43,063 nucleotides of DNA from Deinococcus sp. Arct2-2 (lineage in GTDB: Bacteria; Deinococcota; Deinococci; Deinococcales; Deinococcaceae): contig NZ_SSNW01000050.1 of NCBI RefSeq assembly GCF_004801315.1, positions 1 through 43,063 of the forward strand, given 5' to 3'. This document shows, one piece after another, positions 35,368 to 43,063 of this stretch. Within the stretch, counting starts at the first letter, position 1. Each line of letters opens with the position of its first letter. The position numbers and the translations under genes are program-made. The notes under the pieces were generated by a model. That model searched no databases, was not told where the DNA came from, and saw nothing but the letters and a program-made list of their open reading frames with translations.

Positions 35368-37716
35368 TCAGATGACTTCGCGGTAGGCCACGCTCTGGCT
35401 TCGGTTCTGCAACTCGCTCCGCAGGTACTGCAAACGCGGGTGCTCCAGCTTGGGGTCGTGGGCCAAGATGTGTTTGGCCAACTCGCGGGCCTGCTCGATA
35501 ATCTCCAGATCGTTGGCGAGGTCGCCCAGTCGCAGGTCGGGTACGCCGCTTTGCCGGGTGCCGCGAATTTCGCCGGGGCCGCGCAGTTTCAGGTCGGCTT
35601 CGGCGATCACAAAGCCGTCGGTGCTGCCCTCGATGATGCCGAGGCGCTGGCGGGTTTTGCGGCTGTTTTCGCCGGAAATCAGCACGCAGTAACTTTGAGC
35701 GCTGCCCCGGCCCACGCGCCCGCGCAACTGGTGAAGCTGCGCCAGCCCAAAGCGTTCGGCGTTTTCAATAACCATCACGGTGGCGTTGGGCACGTCCACA
35801 CCGACTTCGATCACGGTGGTCGAGACCAGAATGTCGAACTCGTGGGCGCGGAAGCGGGTCATCACCTGATCCTTCTCTACGGCGCTCATTTTGCCGTGCA
35901 GCAGGTCGATGCGGGCTTCGGGCAAAATCACCTTCAAGTCTTCCGAAAGCTGCGTGGCGGCCAACAGTTCCAACGTGTCGCTTTCCTCGATCAGCGCCGT
36001 GACCACAAACGCCTGACGCCCTTCCCGAATCTGGCGCATGGCGAACCCGTAGGCCTGTTGGCGGTGCGTGTCTTGCAGCAGTTTGGTTTCAATCGGCGTG
36101 CGTCCGGGCGGCAGTTCGTCGATGATGCTCAGTTCAAGGTCGCCGTATGCGGTCAGCGCGAGGCTGCGCGGAATGGGTGTGGCGCTCATCACGAGCACGT
36201 CGGGGCGGCCCGCCAGCAGTTTGCGCCGCTGCTGCACGCCAAAGCGGTGTTCTTCGTCCACCACCGCCAACCCCAAATTATCGAAGCGCACATTTTCCTG
36301 AATCAGCGCCTGCGTGCCCACCACCACGTCCACGTCACCCTCGGCAATGCGCGTTTGCATGTCCAGCTTTTGCTTGGCGGTCATGGCCCCGATGAGGAGG
36401 CCCACCCGCACATCAAGTTGCCCTAAATAGCCCGACAAATTGGCGTAATGCTGCCGCGCCAAGATTTCGGTGGGGGCCATCAGTGCGCCCTGATAGCCGT
36501 CGCGCACGGCCAAATACAGGGCGCAGGCGGCCACAGCCGTTTTGCCACTGCCCACGTCGCCCTGCACCAGCCTTGCCATTTGGCGTTCGCTGCGCATGTC
36601 GTCGGTAATTTCCAGCAGCACGCGGCGTTGGGCACCTGTAAACTGAAAGGGCAGTGCGCCTTCAAAGCGGTGGATGTCGTCGCCTGTGGCCTGAAACCGC
36701 TTGCCCAACAGCACGGCGTCGTCGCCTTGCAGCAGCACGCGCAATTCCAAAAACAGGTATTCATCGAAGCGCAGACGGTTCATGCCGCGTGCCAACTGCG
36801 CCTCGTCGTGTGGAAAATGCATGCCCCACAGCGCGTCGCTAAGATCGGTGAGGCCGTATTTTTGCCGCCAGTGCGCGGGCAAATAATCGTCCAGCGGCAC
36901 GGCTTCCAGCGCCCGGTAAGCGGCGCGGCGCAAAAACTCCTGACTGATACCGTCCTTGGAGTCGTACACGCCCACGATTCGGCCCGTGCTGAGGCTCCCT
37001 TTGGCATCTTCCACCGTCTCCAGATGCTCTACGCCAATCTGCACGCTGCGGCCAAATTTCTTGACGCGGCCCGTGAGTACCAGCCTCGCCCCTACGCGCA
37101 GTTGGCGTTCCATCCACGGCTGATTGAACCAAGTGGCCTTCACGCGCCCGCCCGCCGGGGTTTCCAGCGTCACATCCAAAATCAGCATGCCGGGTTTGGG
37201 ACTGCGGCGCGACTTCGCAACCACCGTGCCTTCCACCGTCACCTTCTGCCCTTCCTCTACTTCCGGGAGGTCAGGCAGGGCGCGGCGGTCTTCGTGGCGG
37301 TGAGGGTAAGCGTGCAGCACGTCGCGCAAGTTGAGCAGCCCCAAGGAATTCAGCTTGCGCGTGCCGCCGGGGCCGGTATCTAGGCGGGCAAGGTCGGCAT
37401 CAGGTGGCAGGCGTTCGCCGGGGGCGGCGGTGGGCACGGCCACGCGGGCCGGGGCGCGTGGTGTTTTGGGCGCTTTGGCGGCAGCATCTTGGCCGTCCAG
37501 CACGCCTAACGCGGCGTTTAGGGCAGTGGTACGTCCAGCTTCGTCAAGTTCGCCGTATCCCTTCAGCGCCTCCCGCACACCGGGAAAAGGACTGCCCAGC
37601 GGCGACGCCAGCAGCTTTTCTACGCCGCCCGCCACAATTTTATTTTGGTGCCCACTGGCCCGCTCTGCCAGCAGTGGCCGCCTGAGTTTGTCGCGCAGTT
37701 CTGCCACCGTTGCCAT
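35368..37716 (-). CDS. recG: ATP-dependent DNA helicase RecG
   Basis: RecG remodels stalled forks and Holliday junctions. The 782-residue protein is longer than the E. coli one: the first 110 residues are a Deinococcus-type extension, followed by the wedge/OB domain ([31 protein letters not shown]). The helicase core has Walker [13 protein letters not shown] (about residue 385), [12 protein letters not shown] (about 486), [18 protein letters not shown], and the RecG-typical REGRQAFVV and QLRGRVGRG motif. C-terminal [12 protein letters not shown] and [11 protein letters not shown] complete the TRG region. The nearest gene upstream on the strand is over 300 bases away, across a repeat cluster. 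Confidence 0.95.
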   Translation of the reverse strand: MATVAELRDKLRRPLLAERASGHQNKIVAGGVEKLLASPLGSPFPGVREALKGYGELDEAGRTTALNAALGVLDGQDAAAKAPKTPRAPARVAVPTAAPGERLPPDADLARLDTGPGGTRKLNSLGLLNLRDVLHAYPHRHEDRRALPDLPEVEEGQKVTVEGTVVAKSRRSPKPGMLILDVTLETPAGGRVKATWFNQPWMERQLRVGARLVLTGRVKKFGRSVQIGVEHLETVEDAKGSLSTGRIVGVYDSKDGISQEFLRRAAYRALEAVPLDDYLPAHWRQKYGLTDLSDALWGMHFPHDEAQLARGMNRLRFDEYLFLELRVLLQGDDAVLLGKRFQATGDDIHRFEGALPFQFTGAQRRVLLEITDDMRSERQMARLVQGDVGSGKTAVAACALYLAVRDGYQGALMAPTEILARQHYANLSGYLGQLDVRVGLLIGAMTAKQKLDMQTRIAEGDVDVVVGTQALIQENVRFDNLGLAVVDEEHRFGVQQRRKLLAGRPDVLVMSATPIPRSLALTAYGDLELSIIDELPPGRTPIETKLLQDTHRQQAYGFAMRQIREGRQAFVVTALIEESDTLELLAATQLSEDLKVILPEARIDLLHGKMSAVEKDQVMTRFRAHEFDILVSTTVIEVGVDVPNATVMVIENAERFGLAQLHQLRGRVGRGSAQSYCVLISGENSRKTRQRLGIIEGSTDGFVIAEADLKLRGPGEIRGTRQSGVPDLRLGDLANDLEIIEQARELAKHILAHDPKLEHPRLQYLRSELQNRSQSVAYREVI

Positions 37717-37840
37717 ACGGGGTGCAGGCTAGCAGGCGGCGGCAGTGGGCAGGGGGAGACGGGCGACAAAAGGGGAGAAGGTGGGCAGAAAACAGGGCAA
37801 AAGAAAGCCCCCAGCGGTGGGCCGGGGGATCAATCTTTGG

Positions 37841-38020
37841 TCCTCCCCTTGAGGGGGGCGCTGCGAGAGCAACGGGGGGGTTCACCTTCCAACTTCAATT
37901 TGAGCCGCGTGTAAACCCCCCAGTCTGCTGCGCAGCCAGCCCCCCTTAAGGGGAGCGCAACAGCTATTAGTCCTCCCCTCTAAGGGGGGGCGTTGCGCCA
38001 GCAACGGGGGGGTTTACACG
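37841..38020. repeat. Repeat family A cluster, three units
   Basis: Forward unit (37841-37880), spacer TTCACCTTCCAACT.., inverse unit (37911-37957) and forward unit (37971-38012), with the same spacer words as the copy at the end of the window. It fills the gap between recG and the GH43 gene. Confidence 0.87.
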
Positions 38021-38036
38021 CCAACGTCGAACAAAC

Positions 38037-39884
38037 TCACTTCAGGCTGTACACCCGCACGCTGTCAAACCTGTTGGTAAAGCCCGCGCCGCCCATCGAA
38101 ATCAGCCCGATTTTGGCTTGGCCCAACTTGTGCGTCCACGTGCCGCCCCGCGTCCAGTTCACTCCGTCGCGGCTGGAAGAGGCGGTGTAGATTTCGCCCG
38201 CTCCGGCGGTGGCACTGGCCCGACGCACGATTCTCAGCCACGTTTCGCGGCCCGGTGCGCTCAGAACGGTGTTGCCGTAGCGCGGGAATTTGTCGGCCAC
38301 GGGACTTTGCTCTTTGGCAAACTCGATCTGGCGGGTATTCCAGATAGAGGTCACGCTCAGCTTGATGAAGTTGTCGTCGTCGCCGTAGATCACGAGGCCG
38401 CCCTGCGCGTAGTTGAAGCAGCAACCTTCATCGGGCAGGTCGCTTTGCAGCTTCACTTCTACGGCGTAGTCGCCAACGGGCGTGTTTTCGGTGAGCACCG
38501 AAGCGTTGTTGCTGTTCTCGAACAGGTCGGCGGGTTGCGTGGCAAAGCGCAGTGCGCCGTTTTCTAGGCCAGCTTCGGCAGCGGCGGGCGGACGAACCCA
38601 AGTCCAGCGCGGGTCGAGGGTTGGGCCACTGAAATCCTCGTTGAAGGCGGGGATGGTGTTGCCCAACACGTCGGGTTTGGGGGCGCTGGGTACGTAGGCG
38701 CTGAGTTGTCCGGCCTGTGCGGCGGGCGCGGGCATTACGCCGTCAGAGGCCCAGTTGCCTGCCCGCACGGTGGGCCAGCCGTCTACCCAGTCCAGCGGGT
38801 CAAGCAGCACCGGTCGCTTGCTGACGCCGCCGGGGGTAAAGAAAGGATCGTTGAGATCGAGGGCGTGGTACACCGTCCAGTCTTGGCCGCCTGCATCGGT
38901 AAACACGGCGTTGTGGCCGGGGCCGACCCAGCGGTTGCCGTTCATGCTGATGACGGGCGTGCCGCCTACGCGGGGGTCGAGCAGCGAGACACCTTCTTTG
39001 TCTACAAACGGCCCAGTCGGAGAGGCCGAGCGGCCCGCAAACAAGCTGTAGCCCGTTAGAGGGCCGTTGCAGCAGTTGGCCGCCGAAGCCATCAGGTAAT
39101 AAAAGCCTTCGTGCCGCACGACCTGAGCGCCCTCGTAGCGGTTGTCCAGCGCCACTTCTTTCTGGGTGGCCGCGTCGGTTTTCAGGCCATCGGCGCTCAG
39201 TTTGCGAACCGAAATGCCGCCAAAGTAGCTGCCGTAGTACAGCCAGCTTTGGCCCGCGTCGTCCGTAATCACTTCGGAATCGAAGACCCAGCGGCGGTCG
39301 TCGGGGTTGCCTCCGGGGGGGCCTTGCGGTTCTACCACTGGGGTTCCGCTGTCTGTCCAAGGGCCAGCGGGCGAATCGCTGGTGGCGACGCCTATCGCGC
39401 TGCCCCGCGCTTTGGTGTCGCTGGCGGTGTAGTACATGTAATATTTGCCGTTCAGGTATTCGATGTCGGGTGCCCACAGGCCCGCGTCATCCTTGACCCA
39501 ACTGGGCTTGGTGGCAAAGGCGTCCCCGATGTACGTCCACTTCACCAGATCGGCGGATTTGGCCATGCTGATCAGGTGAAAGTTGAGGTTGTTGTTGGTG
39601 TCTACATCCTTGATGTTGTGCGGATCGGTGGTGCAGTACAAATACCAATTGGTATCGCCCGGTGTGCGCGACTGAATGATGGACGGATCGGCGCAGGATT
39701 CCACTTTGCTGCCGTCGGCCTTGCTAATCGTCAGCGGGTTGCTGTAGGTCAGGTTCACGGTCTTGTCGGGCGGCTTGATGGTGTCGCAGGCCGACAAAAG
39801 GCCCACAAGCCCCAGCATGGGCCACGCGGCACGGGAACCGAGAGAACGAGCTGCTCTGGGCCGAACTTGCTTAGATTGATGCAT
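38037..39884 (-). CDS. Secreted GH43 arabinanase-like lipoprotein
   Basis: The 615-residue protein has a signal peptide and lipobox GLLSAC. A five-bladed beta-propeller (about residues 45-420) carries the GH43 residues: CADPSII with the general-base Asp, VFDSEVITDD with the second acidic residue, WLYYGSYFGGI, NRYEGAQVV with the likely acid Glu, and WVGPGHNAVFTD with the His of the metal site. The C-terminal part (about 450-615) is a concanavalin-like domain (DPRWTWVRPPA, ETWLRIVRRAS, FDSVRVYS). It should hydrolyse arabinan or a related pentose polymer outside the cell. RBS AGGAGG lies seven bases before the ATG 39884. Confidence 0.92.
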   Translation of the reverse strand: MHQSKQVRPRAARSLGSRAAWPMLGLVGLLSACDTIKPPDKTVNLTYSNPLTISKADGSKVESCADPSIIQSRTPGDTNWYLYCTTDPHNIKDVDTNNNLNFHLISMAKSADLVKWTYIGDAFATKPSWVKDDAGLWAPDIEYLNGKYYMYYTASDTKARGSAIGVATSDSPAGPWTDSGTPVVEPQGPPGGNPDDRRWVFDSEVITDDAGQSWLYYGSYFGGISVRKLSADGLKTDAATQKEVALDNRYEGAQVVRHEGFYYLMASAANCCNGPLTGYSLFAGRSASPTGPFVDKEGVSLLDPRVGGTPVISMNGNRWVGPGHNAVFTDAGGQDWTVYHALDLNDPFFTPGGVSKRPVLLDPLDWVDGWPTVRAGNWASDGVMPAPAAQAGQLSAYVPSAPKPDVLGNTIPAFNEDFSGPTLDPRWTWVRPPAAAEAGLENGALRFATQPADLFENSNNASVLTENTPVGDYAVEVKLQSDLPDEGCCFNYAQGGLVIYGDDDNFIKLSVTSIWNTRQIEFAKEQSPVADKFPRYGNTVLSAPGRETWLRIVRRASATAGAGEIYTASSSRDGVNWTRGGTWTHKLGQAKIGLISMGGAGFTNRFDSVRVYSLK

Positions 39885-40342
39885 CACTAAACCTCCTGAG
39901 AATGAGGGGAGAGGCCAGCGGAACCGGGGGAGGTTCCTTCCAACTTTTGGTACGTATAACTGAGGGGCCGACTGAACTGAAAACAAGGTGGCGTCTCTAA
40001 TCCCCACTCCCGAAAGAGTCGGCTCGGCCCGCCTTGGCACGGTAAACGCACCTCACCGAATAACACATGGGCAAAGCTGACCGAACCGATTCGATGCGGC
40101 AAGAACGTAAGCTTAAAGACAAAGTAATCTTAACACGGAACTCGTGACATACCCAGTTTTGTTGCGGCTTTATGAATCCAGAGCTTGAACCTCGTGGGCA
40201 AACCTGCCAGGGCGCATATTGCTTGGCAGGGGCCGCAGCGCACCTCAAACGCGCTCTACCCCCGCCGCTTCCCCCCTAGCTTCCCCCAGCGTGTGAGGTT
40301 TCGCCTCGCCAAGTGGCTTTTGGGGCATATCATGACCCGCAG
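39885..40342. other. Intergenic region, divergent GH43 and Roadblock promoters
   Basis: 458 bases with no convincing gene. A palindrome CCTGCCA..TGGCAGG (40203-40209 with 40224-40230) and an AT-rich part near 40100-40145 are the only features; a TATCAT box at 40328-40333 lies nine bases before the Roadblock start. Confidence 0.45.
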
Positions 40343-40693
40343 ATGCTGAATCACCTCTCGCAACTTGTGGCTGACGTAGATGGCGCGTGGGCAGCGGCAA
40401 TTGGCGGCCTTGACGGGCTGCTCGTGGAAGGCCATACCGCCACCACCGCCGACCTGAACCTGCTGGTAGCCGAACATGCAGGCCTGCTCCGCACCGCCAG
40501 CGCCGCCTACAGCCAAACCCTGAACGGGGGCCAAACCCGCGAACTGTACCTGCGCGGCGAACGCCTCAGCGTGTACCTGCACCCTATCAATGCCGATTTC
40601 TTTTTGCTGCTCGCACTTGATGGCCGCAGCAATTTGGGGCAGGCGCGGCTGTATGGCCGGGACACCGCCCGCAAACTGGAGACCCACCTGTGA
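40343..40693 (+). CDS. Roadblock/LC7-domain protein 1
   Basis: The 116-residue protein has the Roadblock/LC7 pattern: an N-terminal helix, IGGLDGLLVEGHTATTADLNLLVAEHAGLLRTA, then ELYLRGERLSVYLHPINADFFLLLALDG, and a final helix (LGQARLYGRDTARKLETHL). These small alpha/beta proteins (such as MglB) bind or activate small GTPases. The start at 40343 avoids the GTG at 40313, whose added residues are not conserved in character; a TATCAT box lies nine bases before it. The stop overlaps the GTG of the next gene by four bases. Confidence 0.85.
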   Translation: MLNHLSQLVADVDGAWAAAIGGLDGLLVEGHTATTADLNLLVAEHAGLLRTASAAYSQTLNGGQTRELYLRGERLSVYLHPINADFFLLLALDGRSNLGQARLYGRDTARKLETHL

Positions 40694-41031
40694 AACTTGA
40701 ACCCCTGCACGCCATTCCCGGCGTGGTTGCCAGCGCGTTGGTTGGGCCAGACGGCTTGCCGATAGAAATGTACGGTGAAGCAGGCGATGCCCTCGCCGCC
40801 GAACTCGCGTCTTTGCGGGCCAACTTAGACCGCATGGGCCGCCGCCTCGGAGCCGGGGAAGTCACCCGCCTCGCCTTTACCAGCGAGCGGGTAGAAGTGG
40901 TGGCTCTCTCCAGCGGAGAATTCGTGTTGGGTGCGGCCATGTTGCGCGGCACCGATACCCGCGCCGCTCAGCAAGCGTTGGCCCGCCTCGCCCTCGACCT
41001 CACTGACCTGCCCAAGGTGGACGACGCATGA
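40690..41031 (+). CDS. Roadblock/LC7-domain protein 2
   Basis: The 113-residue protein, started by GTG in a GTGA overlap with the previous stop, has PGVVASALVGPDGLPIEMYGEAGDALAAELASLRANL, then RLAFTSERVEVVALSSGEFVLGAAMLRG, the same beta-alpha-beta order as its neighbours. Sequence identity with proteins 1 and 3 is low by eye, so they are old paralogues. The next gene overlaps by ATGA. The tail is short and acidic (LPKVDDA). Confidence 0.85.
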   Translation: MKLEPLHAIPGVVASALVGPDGLPIEMYGEAGDALAAELASLRANLDRMGRRLGAGEVTRLAFTSERVEVVALSSGEFVLGAAMLRGTDTRAAQQALARLALDLTDLPKVDDA

Positions 41032-41348
41032 TCGAAGCCCTGATGGAAACTCGCGGTGTGCGGCACGCCCTCCTTGTAAATGCACAGGGTGAGGTAGTGA
41101 CCGCCGCTGGCCTGCGTGGCCCTGCCGCCGACGCCGACCTGAATCTGGTGGCCGCAGGCCGCGCCGTGATTGCCAGTTTGCAAGCCACGCAGGGCAGCGG
41201 CGAATGGAACGACTTGCTGCTGGACGTAGACGGCGGCCCCGTGCTGCTGACCCCAGTAGGCGACCAGATTTTGCTGGCCGCCTTTGACGACGTAGCCAGC
41301 CTAGGCCGAATCCGCTTCGCCGTGCGCCGCTTGCTGGGGCAGATCTAG
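41028..41348 (+). CDS. Roadblock/LC7-domain protein 3
   Basis: The 106-residue protein begins in an ATGA overlap. It reads RGVRHALLVNAQGEVVTAAGLRGPAADADLNLVAAGRAVIASLQ, then WNDLLLDVDGGPVLLTPVGDQILLAAFDD, and a C-terminal helix (LGRIRFAVRRLLGQI). It is the shortest of the three and lacks the long loop of protein 1. A 17-bp palindromic terminator follows. No GTPase gene is nearby; the partner may be encoded elsewhere. Confidence 0.85.
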   Translation: MIEALMETRGVRHALLVNAQGEVVTAAGLRGPAADADLNLVAAGRAVIASLQATQGSGEWNDLLLDVDGGPVLLTPVGDQILLAAFDDVASLGRIRFAVRRLLGQI

Positions 41349-41365
41349 TCCGTCATCAAAAATTT

Positions 41366-41407
41366 AAGCTGTGGACTAGGGGCTTCACTACCCCTAGTCC
41401 ACAGCTT
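41366..41407 (+). terminator. Perfect 17-bp palindromic terminator
   Basis: AAGCTGTGGACTAGGGG (41366-41382) is the exact reverse complement of 41391-41407, with an eight-base loop. It follows the Roadblock operon by 18 bases and has a moderate T content after it. Confidence 0.75.
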
Positions 41408-41496
41408 ATTTGGTAGTGATTTTATCCGATCGCTGGGCGCATCCCATCCGAAATCGAAAAGAGTCCTTGATCTGGGGCGACTTTGCCGCTGGTTGG

Positions 41497-41540
41497 CCCC
41501 CTCTGATGCTTAGCTCTACGAGTCCCGCAAGTGGAGAGGG
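41497..41540 (+). repeat. Repeat family B copy
   Basis: The CCCTCT arm, GCTTAGCTCTACGAGTCCCGCAAG core and GGAGAGGG arm match the inverted copy at 21121-21188 and the degenerate one at 6943. It lies between the convergent Roadblock operon and the deacetylase gene. Confidence 0.65.
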
Positions 41541-41577
41541 CAACACCAACATATTTAGAACTCCCTTTAATCCAAGA

Positions 41578-42429
41578 TTATTCCCCGTCTACCGCCTCAA
41601 ATCCCGCCAGCCCGTCAAACAGCCCGCGCAATGGGAAGGAAGGCAGTCCGGTTCGCGTGCCGCCGATGCTGAAGTTTTCGCTGCCCAACATGCCCACTTC
41701 CATCGCTTGCCGTTCTTCGGGCGTCATGCGGCCCACCAGACTCTCTGCACCCATTTGCGTGCCGTGTGCGGCTAGGGCGGCTTTCTTGTTTTCGGCGTAA
41801 GGGGCGACGTTCATGGTCACGGCCACCGTGCCAGCATCTACGCCGTACACCAGCGGGTCTAGGTCTTGGCCCATGCGCGACAGCATTCCGGCGGCGGCAG
41901 TGGTCAGGGCCGTGAAGTACAGGCGCTGTGGCCCGCCGCCCGGCAGGTGTCCGGTGCTGAAAAAGGCCGCACTGGTGGCCCGGTGAATCTGCAGATGATC
42001 GACGTGGCCGTAGCCGCCGTGCGGATCGAAGGTCAAGATCACTTGGGGGCGAATATCGGCGATCAGTGCCCGCAGCTTGGTTTCCACATCCAGCGGATTC
42101 ACGTTCAGCATGGCAACGGGGTCTTCGGTGCGCGTGCGCTCGTAGCGGCCCGAATCGTGGTAATCGAGAAACACAGGCGGCTCGATTTCTAGGGCTTCGC
42201 AGGCGCGGCGTAACTCCTGCTCGCGCTGCACGCCGAGGTCGTCTACCGTCATCCCCGGCACCGTGATTTTGCCTGCTTCGCCGCGTGTGGCACAGGCCAG
42301 CACCACGCGCACACCCTTCCTTGCATAGTGGGTCAGCGTGCCGCCTACGCTAAAGGCTTCGTCGTCGGGGTGGGCAAAGACGGCCAGAATAGTGGGCCGG
42401 GTATTGGGTTCTTGGGATTCGGCAGTCAT
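41578..42429 (-). CDS. PIG-L family deacetylase (bacillithiol BshB/MshB-like)
   Basis: The 283-residue protein has the PIG-L metal site: AVFAHPDDEAFSVGG (His, Asp, Asp) near residue 20 and DPHGGYGHVDHLQIH with the third His. These zinc enzymes remove an N-acetyl group from GlcNAc-containing lipids or low-molecular-weight thiol precursors. The bacilliredoxin-like gene at 28.1 kb makes a bacillithiol role possible, but MshB-like or exported-lipid roles cannot be excluded. The start at 42429 is chosen for a TAGACT box seven bases upstream (leaderless); an in-frame start to 42450 is less likely. Confidence 0.85.
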   Translation of the reverse strand: MTAESQEPNTRPTILAVFAHPDDEAFSVGGTLTHYARKGVRVVLACATRGEAGKITVPGMTVDDLGVQREQELRRACEALEIEPPVFLDYHDSGRYERTRTEDPVAMLNVNPLDVETKLRALIADIRPQVILTFDPHGGYGHVDHLQIHRATSAAFFSTGHLPGGGPQRLYFTALTTAAAGMLSRMGQDLDPLVYGVDAGTVAVTMNVAPYAENKKAALAAHGTQMGAESLVGRMTPEERQAMEVGMLGSENFSIGGTRTGLPSFPLRGLFDGLAGFEAVDGE

Positions 42430-42436
42430 GGGCGGC

Positions 42437-42442
42437 AGTCTA
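42437..42442 (-). promoter_or_regulatory. -10 box for leaderless PIG-L transcript
   Basis: On the minus strand TAGACT is followed by seven bases and the ATG at 42429. Confidence 0.5.
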
Positions 42443-42470
42443 GCGGGCAAGACTGGCCTCCATCGTCAGC

Positions 42471-42476
42471 TAAGCT
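42471..42476 (+). promoter_or_regulatory. -10 box for leaderless small gene
   Basis: TAAGCT is followed by six bases and the ATG at 42483. Confidence 0.5.
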
Positions 42477-42482
42477 AAACGC

Positions 42483-42728
42483 ATGAGGGCAGCCCTGCAA
42501 GCCATCTGGACGGTGCTGGAACAGATCGTGCTGGCGCTGATCGGTCAGCCTGTAGCGGGGAGAAGAGAACGGCCCAAGCGTGCGCCTGACTTCCGCCCTG
42601 CCTCGCCCCGCCGCGCTGTGTGGGAAGTGGCGCGGCAGGCGTGGCTAGCCCTGATCGGTCAGCCGGATTCTGTGCCTCATCCTAAAGATTCTGACTCTGC
42701 CGCTTCCAAGAGCAAACCGCGTTCATAA
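42483..42728 (+). CDS. 81-residue protein with internal duplication
   Basis: The product contains two related segments, AIWTVLEQIVLALIGQPVAG (residues 7-26) and AVWEVARQAWLALIGQPDSV (about 45-64), joined by an Arg/Pro-rich linker, and ends with a Ser/Lys-rich tail. Each segment could form an amphipathic or membrane-lying helix. A TAAGCT box six bases before the ATG fits a leaderless message. Its 3' end overlaps the opposite-strand gene at 42677 by 52 bases. Function unknown; I do not recognise a family. Confidence 0.6.
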   Translation: MRAALQAIWTVLEQIVLALIGQPVAGRRERPKRAPDFRPASPRRAVWEVARQAWLALIGQPDSVPHPKDSDSAASKSKPRS

Positions 42729-42919
42729 AAATCCCAAATCTCGTCGGGCCAAGTGATGTACAACAGGCGGCGATTGCGGAGGTCGGCGGCGTCGAGCGCC
42801 TGCCCCAGCGCGGCGTAAAAGCGGCTGCCCTGTTCCTGCATAGCCCGCGCCGTCCAGTACGGTTCGGCGGCCAGTAATTGGGCAAGTCGGTCTTCAGGCG
42901 TTGGGCGTGGATCGGACAT
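42677..42919 (-). CDS. 80-residue hypothetical protein
   Basis: The product is helical and mixed-charge: MSDPRPTPEDRLAQLLAA, then YWTARAMQEQGSRFYAALGQ, and NRRLLYITWPDEIWDFYERGLLLEAAESESLG. No family was recognised. The start is taken at 42919 because a GATAAT box lies six bases before it; a frame to 42952 would add 11 residues. It overlaps tail to tail with the previous gene, so both may be real but each weakens the other's support. Confidence 0.58.
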   Translation of the reverse strand: MSDPRPTPEDRLAQLLAAEPYWTARAMQEQGSRFYAALGQALDAADLRNRRLLYITWPDEIWDFYERGLLLEAAESESLG

Positions 42920-42925
42920 TTGACC

Positions 42926-42931
42926 ATTATC
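42926..42931 (-). promoter_or_regulatory. -10 box for the 80-residue gene
   Basis: On the minus strand GATAAT is followed by six bases and the ATG at 42919. Confidence 0.45.
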
Positions 42932-42963
42932 GGTTTCTGTAAGGCTGAGCAACGGCTGTCAAG

Positions 42964-43063
42964 TCCTCCCCTCTAAGGGGGGCGTTGCGTAAGCAGCGGG
43001 GGGGTTCACCTTCCAACTGAAATTTGAGCCGCGTGTAGACCCCCCAGTCTGCTTCGCAGCCAG
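42964..43063. repeat. Repeat family A cluster, cut by the window end
   Basis: A forward unit (42964-43004) and the first part of an inverse unit (from 43039), joined by the spacer also found at 37881-37910. The second unit runs out of the window. Confidence 0.85.

Noticed and set aside
35440..36426. Open frame antisense to recG
   Set aside because: Same shadow effect; recG is certain on the other strand.
40332..40349. Earlier ATG (40332) as Roadblock 1 start
   Set aside because: It is in another frame and stops after a few codons.

Overview
This 43 kb window reads as a chromosomal segment of a Deinococcus species. The evidence is high-GC coding sequence, an amino-adipate-pathway lysine gene (lysK), a bacilliredoxin-like protein and a PIG-L deacetylase (both fit bacillithiol users), a RecG with a long N-terminal extension, a DUF11-repeat surface lipoprotein, and many genes whose start codon lies 6-7 bases after a TAnnnT -10 box (leaderless mRNAs, known to be common in Deinococcus). 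No rRNA, tRNA, CRISPR array or phage module was seen.

Layout. 1-3.5 kb: a YiaA/B-type membrane protein, a small acidic hypothetical, a Pro/Ala-rich membrane protein and lysK. 3.6-4.5 kb: a complete IS982-like element with target duplications whose transposase carries one in-frame amber codon. 4.7-10.1 kb: an SLC13 transporter with TrkA-C domains, an unlisted-size 53-residue membrane protein, an MFS exporter, a LysM-NlpC/P60 wall hydrolase and a ribbon-helix-helix-like regulator. 10.5-14.5 kb: murA, a Uma2-type nuclease-fold gene set between twin palindromic terminators, and an MsbA-like ABC exporter. 14.55-15.97 kb: a 129 bp MITE-like element beside an IS630-family element that appears to use programmed -1 frameshifting. 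15.9-17.7 kb: alanine dehydrogenase divergent from an Lrp/AsnC regulator. 17.9-22.6 kb: a lipoprotein cyclophilin, a three-gene operon headed by a phosphatidylserine-decarboxylase-like protein lacking its catalytic serine, a DUF2071 protein and a PA2169-type four-helix protein. 22.9-27.6 kb: a DUF945/YdgA-like protein and a leftward group (two overlapping unknown genes, then a HAMP membrane protein) that looks like signalling. 28.1-32.1 kb: a bacilliredoxin fused to a colicin-immunity-like domain, a PAP2 phosphatase, a BMP-type ABC ATPase without its permeases and a low-GC tyrosine phosphatase. 32.2-39.9 kb: a DUF11 surface lipoprotein, recG and a secreted GH43 arabinanase-like lipoprotein. 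40.3-42.9 kb: three tandem overlapping Roadblock/LC7 genes, a PIG-L deacetylase and two small overlapping hypotheticals.

A family of paired GC-rich palindromes sits in five intergenic gaps, and a second palindromic repeat family in three more. The observations most worth following are the IS630 frameshift cassette with its neighbouring MITE, the bacilliredoxin/immunity fusion, the serine-less decarboxylase operon, and the Roadblock trio together with the HAMP gene group.
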